Assembly: GCF_001411555.2 (NCBI RefSeq)
Contig: NC_049909.1
Span: 5,525,485-5,589,484 of the forward strand
Direction of reading: 5' to 3'
Length of the DNA: 64,000 bases
From: Juglans regia
Taxonomy: Eukaryota > Streptophyta > Magnoliopsida > Fagales > Juglandaceae
Every line of letters starts with the position of its first letter. The stretch's first letter is position 1. The position numbers and the translations under genes were made by a program. A model generated the notes under the pieces. It worked only from the letters and a program-made list of their open reading frames with translations, ran no database searches and had not been told where the DNA came from. Of this stretch, positions 20,572 to 32,854 are shown piece by piece.

Positions 20572-23500
20572 ATGGGTTGCGTCAGCTCCAAGCAGGCAGT
20601 GCCGGTGACGCCTGCTTTGGACCATTTCGGTGCGTTCCTGGACAGCGGTGTCGGGTCGGGTAAATCGGGTCGTATACGAACCGGTTCGGGAGAGAATGAG
20701 AAGGGGAATGGTAGTAATATTACGAAAAAGAGTGGCAAGTCGTTGGTGGTGGTGGGGTTGAGTGGTGTCGAGTTGGGTGAGTCCGGGAGACCGAGTTCGA
20801 ACGTGAACTATTCATCATTGAGCTTCAGATTGGGGAATTTACAAAAGTACTTGGAGGCGGAGCACGTGGCGGCTGGCTGGCCTGCTTGGCTCAGTGCCGT
20901 CGCCGGCGAAGCCATTCAAGGCTGGATTCCTCTCCGAGGCGACGGCTTTGAAAAATTAGAAAAGGTAATATACATGTAAAATGTTCTTTATTCAAGTCAT
21001 TAACCATTATTCAAAACGTTTACTCTTTTTTTTTATTCATTTTAATTTTGGTTACACTGTTGAAAAGGTTGTAAAATATTCTTCTATAATAGTCTTTTTT
21101 GTGTGTTTTTTCTCCATATTTTTTTAAATTCCTTTGATCTTACTTTGCATTTTTCAAGTTTGTTAATAGGCTCGGTTTGGATTGAGAGATTACAAATTTT
21201 TATGTGAAGTGTTTTTTTGTAGTTTTATTTCAACATACTTTATGATGCTTTGTATATTGACATTTTGGGACCTCTTCTTCGAACATTTGATTTCTTTAAC
21301 CAGTTCTGGTCTTTTTACATGTTTGTTATACATGGAAATTCAGGGAAAATGAATCTTTAAACCAGTTTACATGGAAACGAATTTCTTAAAAAAAAAAACA
21401 TGGAAACGAATGCCCCGTCCCGTGCATGCGCATTTACTCATAATTACCCAGACCAGAATTTGCCCAAGTTTTCTGGAGTGCTCAGGGGACATGTATTCTT
21501 TTTCTCATCAAAATGTAATGGTTTCAATCCTACTATTCTGCTGGCTTTACCATATTAAGTAAAATCTTGTTTGCCATACGATTCTGTGAAAATTATTTCA
21601 TTTTGAGGAGAAGGCACCTTGTAAGGCTTGGATTCTTGCTCTTCGTCCCTAGAGATAGTGTTTTAAGTCATCAAATTACTTTCCAGAAGTGAGGAATCAA
21701 TTCTTCTTTTTATTATTTGGCTTGCATTTAACTGCTTAAATTTCACTTGAGTTTTGTTACTGTTGTTTCTATTTCCTGTTTTGGAGTACAATCTACGGGC
21801 AGAATGTTCAATACTGCATCAAAATTCTACTGCTTACTGTGTTGTGTGTTTCTGATCATGATTGTATTCAATTTCAACTGCTTGAGTAGATTGGACAGGG
21901 AACATATAGCAGTGTTTTCCGAGCACGCAACACGGAAACTGGGAGGATAGTTGCCCTGAAGAAGGTGCGGTTTGATAATTTTGATCCTGAGAGTGTTAGG
22001 TTTATGGCACGAGAAATTATGATTCTACGCAGGTTTGACCATCCAAATATCATAAAACTGGAAGGTTTAATTACTTCCCGTGTATCATGTAGCATATACC
22101 TTGTATTCGACTACATGGAACATGATATTACAGGACTGTTATCTTGCCCAGACATCAAGTTCAGTGAGTCACAGGTTTGCGCACCTTCTTCCCTAACAAT
22201 CAAACAGTCAAATAGTTTTATTATGGGGCTGTTTTGATTCGACACTTACATGAGAAGATTTAATGTCTGTAGTCACTAGAATTCCATAATAAGTTTGAAT
22301 ATGTTAGTAAATCTCATTACTAAAATGATGAGTTGAGTTTGTCATAATGTCAACAAAATCAGGTAAACCCATTTTGAAACTTTGCAAAATCATTATGAAA
22401 CTAATGGTAAAATTTTTATATCCTCTCGTTTCCAAGTAGTGCTGTAGTGGGTTACCTTTATAATCGAGTACTAAAAGAAATGCGGTTGACTTTATTTTGT
22501 AGATTAAATGCTACATGAAGCAGTTGTTATTTGGACTTGACCACTGCCACTCAAGGGGAGTAATGCATCGAGATATTAAAGGATCAAATATTTTGATTAA
22601 TAATAGGGGAATTTTAAAGGTGGCTGATTTTGGATTGGCAAATTTTCATAGTTCTGGGCATAGTCAACCCCTAACCAGTCGTGTTGTCACCTTATGGTAC
22701 CGTCCTCCTGAACTTCTGCTGGGTTCGACTGAATATGGAGCATCTGTAGATCTCTGGAGTGTTGGCTGTGTATTTGCAGAACTAATACTAGGAAAAGCTA
22801 TCCTTCAAGGGAGAACAGAGGTAATACCTTAATGAAGCATGACGATTTCCATTTCTAAAATCTTGTCTTTTAAACCTCTGAGTATAGTTTCAGTAGAAAC
22901 GACTCAGATTACTAGAACCAGAAATGGGAAAACTGATTTCTCCAAGACAAGGTGATCACAAATAGTGCAATCATTAAATAATGGAGAGGAAAACCAGTAC
23001 AAGGGTGTGAATGGACTGGAGAAAACTTCAAGGGTGAAGTCTTCCAATGATTAGAAAATTGCTGGAACTTGTCCTTTCAAGCATCTTCTTTTTTTTTTTC
23101 AACAAACAAAAATAATTGAAACTAACGAATATAATATCAAATCAGGCACTTTATTTAAACTTCAAGGTCATTATTTTTAGACTTTTCCCTCTAATAATGT
23201 ATCTTTGAGGATGTTTTTTGGGGTTGAAATCATGAGAGTGCCATATTGTACTAAAGTAAACTTAATACCCACCATGACTTTTTCATGTGGGTCCTAGTTT
23301 TCTTTTCAAAGGGCCTGCACGGGGCTTCCACCCCTAGGACTGTACAAATCATTTTTCACAACAGAAACTTCCCCTTTGTGTTTTAGTTGTCTAATTTGAT
23401 TATAGTAGTTATAAACATGCATATTGGGGGGATTTGATGAATGCCACTCTGTTATACCATTCCCACTCATCCACTAGAGTCAAAGCCTATGGGCAATCCG

Positions 23501-26500
23501 GATACATATGTAGACTGCTACAAGTATGTTGTACATATAAATTGTACAAACTGGTTGTTCACATTTTCTTTTGAAGTATCCTGTTCAAGTTCTTATAGGT
23601 TTGCCTTTCCTCTACAGGTTGAGCAATTGCACAAAATTTTCAAGCTTTGTGGATCCCCAGCTGATGAATACTGGAAAAAAACCAAACTTCCTCATGCAAC
23701 CCTATTCAAACCACAGCAACCTTATAATAGTTGTCTTCAGGAGGCCTTTAAAAATTTACCAAAAACCACCATAAGCCTGCTAGAAACTCTTCTTTCCGTA
23801 GAACCCTGCAAGCGAGGGACAGCCTCCTCTGCTCTTGCATCTGAGGTAATTATGCAAAGTCATGTGATTATTTTGTCTCATATGAATTATTGATGTGGTG
23901 GTTGGGAAGACAATCGTTGTTGATACCTGATATGGCTTTCAAGTCCATATTACTGGAAATTCTTATTTGAAAAATACTATATGTGATCATTTTAATTATC
24001 ATTCCCTGATATGGCATCAAATTATTCTCAAATATGCAGAAGATAAGAAACAGTGTTCCAATCAGTTAAGAGGATGATAAATGGCACCTCAGTTCTTATT
24101 TATGAATGAGTTTTTTTCTTATTCCATATTTCCTTTTTCTTTGTGAAATCACCACTTGTCCCAAAGCTTAAGCTAATGGGAAAGAGGTAGATTTTTAATT
24201 ATTTATATTATATTCTTAATACTCTTATCAAGTATTTTATATTTCCCATATTTGTTGCACTTTCGTGCTTCAAAACCAAATAAACACCGCATGCTTCCCA
24301 TAATTTCATAATCTTTTTTACATTTTAATCATTTAGGATTCTCATTATGACATTCTTTCCATACTATATTCAGTACTTCACAACAAAGCCTCATGCATGT
24401 GATCCATCAAGCTTGCCAGTATACCCTCCTTGCAAAGAGATCGACGCAAAAAGTCGTGAGGAGACAAAGAGGTGAGGATTCTCATTTTCATTATGTTGTT
24501 GAAAGTTTTGCGTATTTCCTTTGAGAGATAAGAATTAAGAATAACTGGTATTTTGGACATCACGTCATAACAAATTAAAAATTGTTTGAGCTTAGTTGTC
24601 AATTATGGCCAGTATATGAAGTGAAGCTATTAAACTGAAGCATGTTAAAAAAAAAAAAAATTGACCTAGAATGACTTGATTAGTGTTTGAAGATAGCTTA
24701 TGGTATTGAATGCCCAATGTGAATTGGCCGATCCTTGGGGAGAGACTGAGTCCTTTGTTAAGAATGCTCATTTTGGTCTATGACATCATCACCAGGAAAG
24801 AAACATGAGTTAAATTATTAAAATCCTAAATTGTGATCAATTAAATATTAAGAACAGAATCATTTAGTTAGCTACTTTTTAAATTTTATGTAAAAACATA
24901 GAAGACCTGTTTTATTTTCTTAGGACAATTATTCCCCTATGGATTGGTATGTCTTCTTAGGTTTGGAAAATGTATTGTGATGCTGAGAAATTAATACTTG
25001 GTCATCAATATGTTGATTCCTACAACATTCAGCATCACTTGCTGTTGTAGAATTATGTTATATTAGCTGGTAAAAACTAAAATAAAATTTGCTGAAATTT
25101 TCAGGAAAAGGATTGGTGGGAGAGTTCGTGGACCTGAAATTACAAGAAAGCCTTCAAGAAAACTCCACGAATTCTGTAAATTGGCACCAGCAGAGGTCTC
25201 TCTCTCTCTCTCTCTCTGGTGTAGTCAAAATGGGGTAGTAAGATCTCACTGCTATACTTGTTCTTATCTTACAGGAAATGGCAAAAGCTCAAGATTCTCA
25301 TAAGATCAATGGTAGCGATGGACATATTCTAAGAGAAGTAAATTCCACTAAAGATAGGGGGGCACAAAAGCCATCAGTTGATAGTCTTGGAGAGGTTTCC
25401 GATGTAAAGAACGCATCTCAAGTCGAAAATCCTTTTTCTAGACCCTTACAAGTTTCTGCATCAAGTAACTTTGCATGGGCAAAAAGGAGAAACGATGATG
25501 CATCCTTAAGATCACACAGTACGACTATTTCAAGAGGACAAACTTTTAGTGTTGTAGAACCTGCCGCTGCATTGCATGCAAGGAGCAATGTTGACTACAG
25601 AAGGCACAAAAATGAGGATGTTATAACTGGGACCCGCTCAAATTGTAGAGGCCATGATTCACATAAGGTTTTGAAGCTTCTCATGCAGAATAATTGGTGC
25701 AAGCTTGAGCATCCAGATTCATTTGATGCTTCTGATGAGTACCACTCTCAGGAACTGTCAATGGCTCAGTATGAAAGAGAGGAAATTGTAGCCAAAAGAA
25801 GCAATCTGGTAAGCTTGTAACTTTTGGAACCAGATGTGGTCTGTATTGATTTTATTTTCAACAGTCTCCATCTGAACCTATAAAAAAAAAAAAACTCAAA
25901 AAGGAATTATCAGTTGTAATGTAAAAGAAGCAATTTGGGAAAAGAGAGGAAAATACAACTAAAAACGGAGCAATCTGGTAAAGTTTGTAACTTCTAGAAC
26001 TGGATGTGGTAAAAATTGATTTCAGTTTCAAATAGAAGCAATCTGGTAAGGTTATAACTTTTAGAACTTGATGCGGGATGAAACGATTTCAGTTTCAAAA
26101 CATATTTCTCATTTTTATTTTATTTATTTATTTTATACGCATCAATACAAAGTCTCCATTTTGACTCCTGTTAAGACAAAAATGAGATAAAAGAAACATC
26201 ATTTGAACGTAGAACTAGATGTCGCTTTTTACATCAAATAGAATAAAGGTATTGACTGCTAAAAATAATTGATCTGTTATCTGGTAATTGTAACGTTTGG
26301 AGCCCAATGTGGTATGACTCAATTTTAGTTTGTATCATTGTCTCTGTTTTGGGTTTTTTTTTTTTTATAAATTAAGCTTTATTTATGATCAAAAGAGAGG
26401 TGTTTTTGGAGTTTCAAGGCACATTGTCCATTTAAATTTCCAATCAGTTGTAATGTAAAACCGTTTGTATTGATAAGCCCAAAAGTTATATTTTAGATGG

Positions 26501-27525
26501 TTTGAAATTGAAAGTGATTCAAGATTTGTTTAAAATAGTTGAAGTTTGAAACCGTGATTAGGTGAAAACTCATTTGCCTGCTTTTTAGTAAAGCTTGAAA
26601 TGTATCAAGAAATTGCAAGAACGATCCCACGCATCAGTTTTCTCAGTTTTTGAAGTTGATATCTTTTGTTGATTAATCTTGGCTCTGTGACAGGGCTACC
26701 AGGATGAAGGGGACAAGGTTGAATTTTCAGGACCCTTATTATCTCAATCAAACAGAGTTGATGAACTTTTGGAGAACCATGAACGCCACATCCGCCGGAC
26801 CGTGCGAAACTCATGGTTCCAAAGAGGTATAATGATAATGGCAATACAGCTTCGGCAATTGTGGTCCAATTCTCTATATTATGATTGTAACCTGTGTTTT
26901 TCTTATTTTGATTTTAATCTTTTTTTCTTTTTTTTATTGCTTCTCATTCCAATTATGTCTTCACATGACTTTCTCAATCCCACTCTTAGCACCCATAGTA
27001 TAGCTACAAACTTAATTCGGCAATTAATTCAAGTCATACTCCCCCTCCAACAAAGAAAAAAGAAAATGAAAATGAAAAGAAAATAAGTGAAAGGAAACAA
27101 GGAATGGATAAATTGGGTGAGAACACTTCTTCCAAAACCCCCTTTTTTCCCCTGAATCTCAGTGCTATTTTCCTCGGTTGTGAGAGTATGGATATATACA
27201 TATATATATATATATATATATTTTTATGTATGTATATATATATTTCCTGCACAACGAGCGAACGAGGGAGGGGGGAGTCAAACTGCAGCTCTCAAGATGA
27301 GAACGGGGGCCTTGGTGCCAGTGTAGCCAAAGGCCACTGGTGACAGTATCGATATTTGATCATATGAAAAGAGAGTTTGATATGCAATCAAAAAGTCATT
27401 AAGGCCACTGTGTGTGTGTGGTTGTGTGTGTTTGTGTGGCACGCGTGCTTGTGTTTTGTGTTTTTTGGGGGATTGGTGGCTAACAATGTGATTTTTGAAC
27501 TGCAGGTAAAAAGCATGGGAAGTAA
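20572..27525 (+). CDS. CDK-like Ser/Thr protein kinase (At1g54610/IBS1-type), 9 exons, 699 aa
   Basis: Exons: 20572-20964, 21890-22174, 22503-22820, 23618-23845, 24374-24471, 25105-25195, 25275-25808, 26694-26826, 27506-27525. They total 2,100 bp, in frame, all introns GT-AG. Start: MGCVSSKQ, a likely N-myristoylation/palmitoylation signal for membrane anchoring. Kinase domain, about 126-415: glycine loop IGQGTYS (132-138), Lys155 (VALKK), alpha-C Glu173 in PESVRFMAREI, catalytic Asp250 (HRDIKGSN), DFG Asp268 and CDK-like T-loop LTSRVVTLWYRPPE. All key residues are present. After a basic segment (RKRIGGRVRGPE) and a polar tail, it ends with LLSQSNRVDELLE, HERHIRRTVRNSWFQRGKK and HGK, typical of this plant group. 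Length fits the family. Known members are annotated as probable Ser/Thr kinases; the substrate here is unknown. Its intron 4 is copied at 14158-14528. Confidence 0.95.
25196..25218 (+). repeat. (TC)n microsatellite starting at the intron 6 splice donor
   Basis: Exon 6 ends CCAGCAGAG, and the intron begins GTCTCTCTCTCT. The run starts in the donor itself, so positions +3 to +6 (CTCT) lack the usual AAGT. The intron is only 79 bp (25196-25274). Confidence 0.85.
25792..26345 (+). repeat. Diverged repeats of the exon 7 end and its splice donor in intron 7
   Basis: The unit GAAGCAATCTGGTAAGCTTG, then TAACTTTTGGAACCAGATGT, spans the real exon 7/intron 7 junction (25808/25809). Related units follow at about 25969 (GCAATCTGGTAAAG), 26035 (GCAATCTGGTAAGG) and 26275 (TATCTGGTAATTGTAAC). 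All are in the same orientation. Confidence 0.8.
27192..27243 (+). repeat. (TA)n / TATATGTA microsatellite in kinase intron 8
   Basis: AT dinucleotides interrupted by TTTTTATGTATG, within intron 8 (26827-27505). A TG run follows at about 27410-27440. Confidence 0.9.
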
Positions 27526-28084
27526 GTTATCAGATATGTTTCGTTTCAATGATCTGGGAAGAGATTCAGCTACCAAAGACAAAATCTGATTATAACAGAC
27601 TTCCCCTCATGGATGAACATCTATCTGCACACCATGCCCGATGAAACACCTTTTACCTATAGAAGATCAGGCAAGTGAAAAAATGAGGGTTTGGAGTGTC
27701 TGGGCTGTTCTCTTCCAGTCAATATATATATATATTTTTTTTAATTATTTCATTGGGATTTAGCATCTCTTTTTTTCTGATGTGATGAAAACCATCAGGC
27801 TATGTATGTATAACTGGTGATATGTTTGAGAAGAGTCTTGTACATGATCATGGTTCATAAAGCTCAAGTTAACAGGTTCACCTCTCTTTCTCATCCTTTG
27901 GCATTACTTACTTTTCTAATTCCTTTTTAAGCCTTTTAAGTGGATTAAAAAAAAAAAAAAAAAGGTGGAAGTGTCAGCATGGCAAAAGAAAAGGCGTGTC
28001 AGCAAATAATTGAATTAAGTAATCTGACTTCCATGTGGAAGGAAGTCTATCTAACAATCCCTCTAGCATCTATATTTTTTAAAA
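27526..28084 (+). other. Kinase 3' UTR and downstream spacer
   Basis: After TAA at 27523-27525 there is no further coding frame. A T-rich stretch at 27722-27745 and GTTCATAAAGCTC near 27850 could include the poly-A region, but no AATAAA was placed with confidence. An A-run at 27950-27963 precedes repeat DNA. Confidence 0.4.
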
Positions 28085-28240
28085 GAGAAATAATATTTGT
28101 AATCGTGAAATGTATAAATGCATACAATTTTTTTGAAAGAAGTGAGTAAAGATGAGACATATATAAAAAAAATTAATTTTTTAATAGTAGACTTCATTCT
28201 TTCCAAAAGGATTGCGTGGCGCTTGTGTACTCGCGAGTAA
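28085..28240. mobile_element. Palindromic MITE family P, copy 1
   Basis: It starts GAGAAATAATATTTGTAATCG. The centre AAAAAATTAATTTTTTAATAG is near-palindromic and the end GCGCTTGTGTACTCGCGAG mirrors the start of family members. It abuts copy 2. Confidence 0.7.
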
Positions 28241-28408
28241 TACTATATACAGTCGTGGAATGCATAAAAGGCGTGCAGCCGCTTTGAAAAAAAGTAGCGT
28301 CTATTATTAAAAAATTAATTTTTTTTCATGTGAGTTTCGTATTTATTCACTTTTTTCAAAGTGATTACACGACGTTTGCACACTCACGACTGTAACAATC
28401 ATTTCTCA
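28235..28408. mobile_element. Palindromic MITE family P, copy 2
   Basis: The left arm GAGTAATACTATATACAGTCG, then GCCGCTTTGAAAAAAAGT, pairs with the right arm ACTTTTTTCAAAGTGATTAC, then CACGACTGTAACAATCATTT. TTAAAAAATTAATTTTTTTT forms the loop region. Confidence 0.8.
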
Positions 28409-29209
28409 TTAAGTAAATATCAATGTGACTATGACATATATAATAGACGAGCAATGTTAGATTTACAAAAAGATCTTACAAAAGTAAGTATACAAACTGA
28501 TATTATTTAATGTGATACGTCAAATCTATTGTGCACAAAAAGTTGTTTTATAATCTAATGTATCATATCCAATCACATCAAGATGGAAACATTATCTCTT
28601 TTTAGATTCCTTTGTTAGATCAAACGTTTTTTATAACAAACTCCCACCTACACCTGCGAATCACATGTTCGTATTTGTAATCATCGGGCAAAGTAGAAAA
28701 ATATCAGACTTATGTGTACTAGCTATGAGTAATTCTTCTGCTCTGATTCTCTCTAGCCGTTTTATACATAAATAAAATTTCATGTATGATTTAAAAAATG
28801 ATAAAGGGTATATATGTCTATGGACGGTGCTACGTCCACCCAACTCCCGTTAGGCATAATTGGTTTTTTTTTTTTTACATGTATTTTTTAACCCATGATC
28901 ATCTAGATTCCTTCTTATAAATCTAGCCAAGTCCTTCCCAGAAATCATAAGTATACTATGAGCTATCATTGGAACAATGAAGTACTTCAATATTCCTTGG
29001 TTTCTACATGGAGAAGAGTCCCTTACCGATTGAGGAGACATTTCTCGAACTTCTATTTCTATGGACATGGAATGTAATATTCAAGCTGGGCCTTGGTCCA
29101 GCCCAAACCAGAATATACTAACTCCCTGAGAAAACACTATTAACATCATTTTCTACGGTTGCATTTGTGCACATGGAGTACAACCCTGCAAGGTATATAT
29201 ATATCATAC
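28409..29209. other. Intergenic DNA without recognised gene
   Basis: AT-rich spacer; short frames here (28661-28843, 28850-29068 on -) have no domain or splice support. The patch TTACAAAAAGATCTTACAAAAG near 28455 resembles a further short repeat. Confidence 0.4.
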
Positions 29210-29382
29210 GTAATTCTATATACAATTATGAATTGTGTAAACGTCATATAATCGTTTCGAAAAAGAATGAGGTCTACTATTAAAAAATTAATTTTTTTCA
29301 TGTGTATCCCATATTTTATTCATTTTTTTCAAAGCGATTACACTACGGTTACATAATTCACGGTTGTAAATATCTTTTCTCT
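29209..29382. mobile_element. Palindromic MITE family P, copy 3
   Basis: Same architecture as 28235-28408: GTAATTCTATATACAATTATG on the left, TTTTTCAAAGCGATTACACT and CACGGTTGTAAATATCTTTT on the right. Confidence 0.78.
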
Positions 29383-29543
29383 ACAAGTAATGCTACTCTT
29401 TATTCTATATTTTATCATTCTTAATCACACTTAGTTGATATAGCACATTTTAACTACTTGAATAAATATTACTTCGCAAGCGCCACATAACGGTGCAACT
29501 ACGTTGATAAGATCAAGAATAAAGAACAGTGTTTATATAAATA

Positions 29544-29550
<7 letters not shown>

Positions 29551-29586
<36 letters not shown>
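29551..29586. repeat. (AT)n microsatellite
   Basis: Uninterrupted AT run of about 18 units, preceded by shorter AT runs from 29533. Confidence 0.95.
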
Positions 29587-29589
<3 letters not shown>

Positions 29590-30249
29590 TTGTTCTACAC
29601 AGAAGCCTCACACTCTGAACACCATTTAAAAAATATATGATTTTACTCTTTTTTCCTTATGTTTCATATTTCATATTTCATTAAATACGAGGATAAAAAA
29701 AATAAATTCACATAGTTTTAAGTGGTGTGTAAGAGTGTGAGGTTTATGTATAGAATTTTTTATTTATATATATATATATGTAATGATATGCTTTTGGAGA
29801 CTAGGTAGGTATTAATCATCCATCCTACAACAATCGAAAGGATTTGCACTACAAGAATAATAACTCAAAAGTTGTGAACTTGTTTTGACAATAATTTCCA
29901 TTGCAATAATTACCATTGGACCAAGCTCCTGGCATTTTCTAGTGAACTTGTAAAATGCTGTACTAAAAGGAAACTGGATTTTCCCCTCGTGCCTGCTTTC
30001 TTGTTCTTGGACCATAAGTATTAATTCTCTCTCCAGCTAAGCTTTTATCGACCTTGAATCGAATAATGTTTGAAAGGAAACCTCTACAAACTTTATGGTG
30101 TGAAACTTCTACCAAGCAGAAGGTACTTCACATTTGCTGAACTTCTGCAAACTAGCTTAAGGCTACCCTGTTCAGAGTAATCCTCCAATGAATCCAAAAT
30201 AACCTAAACCTAACAAGGATATATCCACTCGATGCAATATATCTTTGAA
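29587..30249. other. Intergenic DNA with a short foldback repeat
   Basis: 29590-29760 has inverted words (AGAAGCCTCACACTCTGAAC and GTGTGAGGTTTATGTATAGA) consistent with a MITE. The rest has no recognised feature. Confidence 0.45.
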
Positions 30250-30380
30250 GAGTAATGTTACGTACAGTCATAGAGTGCGTAAGCGTCATGCAGTCACTTT
30301 GAAAAAGAGTGAGGTCCACTGTTAAAAAATTAATTTCTTTTCGTGTAGGTCCGCACTCACGACTGAACTATCATTTCTCA
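30250..30380. mobile_element. Palindromic MITE family P, copy 4 (internally deleted)
   Basis: The left arm AGAGTAATGTTACGTACAGTC is complete. The right arm lacks the TTTTTCAAAGCGACTGCAC part and resumes at CGCACTCACGACTG. Confidence 0.75.
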
Positions 30381-31338
30381 TATTTGAATGAATCTTTCTG
30401 CTGCAACATATTTGAGGGTTGTGAAATACTGTTCTTTATCATAGATTTTGTTATCCTGGTCATACCAGCTGAAATGGCATAATTTTTGAGTGCTTGTCCA
30501 TTTAAACAGTAGACATATGAAGCCACTTAAAACGTGTCACAACAATATTTGTGACTAAAAATTACATAATATATGACGAAGAGTAACATTATTCAAGCGA
30601 GTTCACGAGCAAATTAGTCTACACCTTCAGCTTCTTTCAAACTCTCATCATTTAAGCTTAAGCTGTTCTAAAATCATGCTAAATACACATTGAATTATGT
30701 ATAACTTTTTAATATTAATCCAAAAATGTAACAACAACTTCTTCCATGTGTATATAATAAGATAAGGACCCCAAACCTAAATCTTTCCTCACTATACAGA
30801 ACATTGATATGAGTAGAGTATCTTCTGCCACTGATGACAATCAATACCTTGACTAAATCTGAAAGCCAAGATAGATTGCAGTAATTTGTCATGGTCTGCA
30901 TGGAAGAGTGTCATTGTCGTTCATGATGTTTGAAAATTGCTGTTAGATTAAGAGAATTATGAAAGTTATATACAAAGAGTTAAAGCCAAAGTAAAGTACG
31001 TACATCCCAATCCAAAGAACACAGCACAGAATCAATCAGCATCAGCAGGTAGCTAGGAAGCATCAAGAGATGAGAACAGGCACAACAGGACTGTCTAAAG
31101 GATGGTACATTGGAGTAATCCAACAAAACACAATATCTGTGCAGTGAATGGTGGGCAATAATAGCATGGGTTATTTTGTAATTTAATATCTGGAAAACTG
31201 GCTCCCATCATTGTGATGATACAGTGGGAAAAAGCAAGCAATGGGCCATTGTGTCACTACCACTGAAAATGAATGTGCATTTGGCCCTTATCCTTGCATT
31301 CCTTGACAATAGTGTGCTTCCCTCTATGAATGTTCTCA
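30381..31338. other. Intergenic DNA without recognised gene
   Basis: 30440-30590 contains CACTTAAAACGTGTCACAAC, also seen in variant form near 53440, so it is probably another dispersed short element. No coding structure was found. Confidence 0.4.
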
Positions 31339-31545
31339 GTTTTTTTTTTTTTTGGTATCGGGTGTCCGAGAACAACATTTCAACTAATCTTAGAGATGCA
31401 CAGACTCTTGACAAAAAGTTTCCCGCAAGTAGATGGTTCAATGAAAAATCCTCTAACCCAATAGCTCCTAAAAATTGTTTACACCCAAGCGATTTGAACC
31501 TTAGACACGAGAACATATCCTCAAGTCCAAGATTTTTACCACTTA
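31339..31545 (-). mobile_element. tRNA-derived SINE
   Basis: On the - strand the element starts at GTGGTAAAAATCTTGG (A-box-like) and has a B-box-like GGTTCAAATCG (about 31490-31500). It continues with body words CTTGCGGGAAACTTTTTGTC and GATTAGTTGAAATG and ends in a poly-A tail (poly-T at 31340-31353). The flanks AATGTTCTCA (31329-31338) and AATGTTTTCA (31546-31555) are a 10-bp target duplication with one mismatch. The body matches a widespread dicot SINE type known to me. Pol III transcription is inferred from the boxes. Confidence 0.8.
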
Positions 31546-32082
31546 AATGTTTTCATTTTATTATTATGATTTAGTTTTTTTAAATATGTGATCCCTACAA
31601 ACCATTATCCGACTTGTGATCACTCCTCAAATTATCATTTTTTACATTCACGCCCTAAACTTTCAAAGAAACATTGCAACTTATTTGATAGTTTGGATAG
31701 CAATCGTCTAATTATAATAATTTAAAGGAGTTATCGGTATTTTTTTTTTTTTTTTTTATATATCTTTCTCGAGAGATTTTTTGTTTTTCGGACGCCCAAA
31801 AAACAAAATCTTTGAAGGCAAAAGTTCGTCCAAATGCATCGTACTTGATTGGTTCTCAAAATTTAGTTGGTAGATAAAATGGAAGAGTTTTGTTACAAAT
31901 CAATAATTGTTCACATCACACACCTCACACATGGTGTGGAAATTTTTTTTTTTTATAAGGTATGGGAGTATTTTTTATAAGGTGTAAAAGTGTTTTTCAT
32001 AGAATGTAGGGTGTGGAGTGATGAATAGTAGTTGATGAGAAGAATTTTTCAAAATGGAAATAGCCTAATTAAACTAATTAGT
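31546..32082. other. Intergenic DNA, probable MITE remnants
   Basis: 31885-32060 has TTCACATCACACACCTCACA on the left and GGGTGTGGAGTGATGAATAG on the right, an inverted pair of a CATCATC-type MITE. No gene was recognised. Confidence 0.45.
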
Positions 32083-32256
32083 TACTCATCATCTCCACAC
32101 ATCACACATCACATTTATTTGAGTTTTTCTTTTCTTTATTCTTCTTAAACTAATTGAATTATTGTACTCATCATCCATACACCATATATTTAAAAAGAGA
32201 AAAAAAAATTATATGTGATATATGGTGTGTAAGAATAGCGAGTAAATATTTTCTAA
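32083..32256. mobile_element. CATCATC-type MITE, uninterrupted copy
   Basis: The order TACTCATCATCTCCACACAT, TACTCATCATCCATACACC, AAATTATATGTGATATATGG, GTGTGTAAGAATAGCGAGTA serves as the intact reference for the LTR-split copy at 15080-19895. Confidence 0.65.
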
Positions 32257-32477
32257 TGATAATACCATATATAATAGTCTGATATCGACCTATATATGGT
32301 TCGGCCTTATTTCAAAGAGCATTCGCAATTCCCAAATGAATGTGGTAATGATATATATAATTGAGAAAGAGAGATGAAAGAAATAAGTTATATAATATTT
32401 ATTATTGTATATATGAGTTTGTCAAACACCATTAATTATTCAATTAAATTAACCAACAAGAAACATTAGATTTCGAG

Positions 32478-32702
32478 CAATGCTACACATCCTCCTCAAC
32501 ATCTACATATTATATATTTTTCAAATTTTTAAATTTTTTAATGTTTTTTTAAATTTTTTTTGTGTTTATTTTTTTTAAACTAATTCAATATTTCTATTTA
32601 TTATTTATATGTTAAATATTTGATAAAAGATTGATAAAAGAAAAAAATAATAAAAATTAAAAAAAATGTAGCGTGTGAAGGTTGTGTATATTTTTTCTTA
32701 GA
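32478..32702. mobile_element. AT-rich foldback MITE
   Basis: The left end GAGCAATGCTACACATCCTC pairs loosely with the inverted right end (GTGTGAAGGTTGTGTATATT). The middle is A/T homopolymer-rich. Confidence 0.5.
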
Positions 32703-32854
32703 TTTCCAATCCAAATTTCATTCCGTAGTCATTTTAGAGCGTTGAGATGAAGCATGCATTGAAAATAAGTAATTATAGTAGACACTAGACATGACATGCA
32801 TATCACAGATATTATAAGGGATCAATCCATCTTAACCTCTACAGTTTCAAACAT

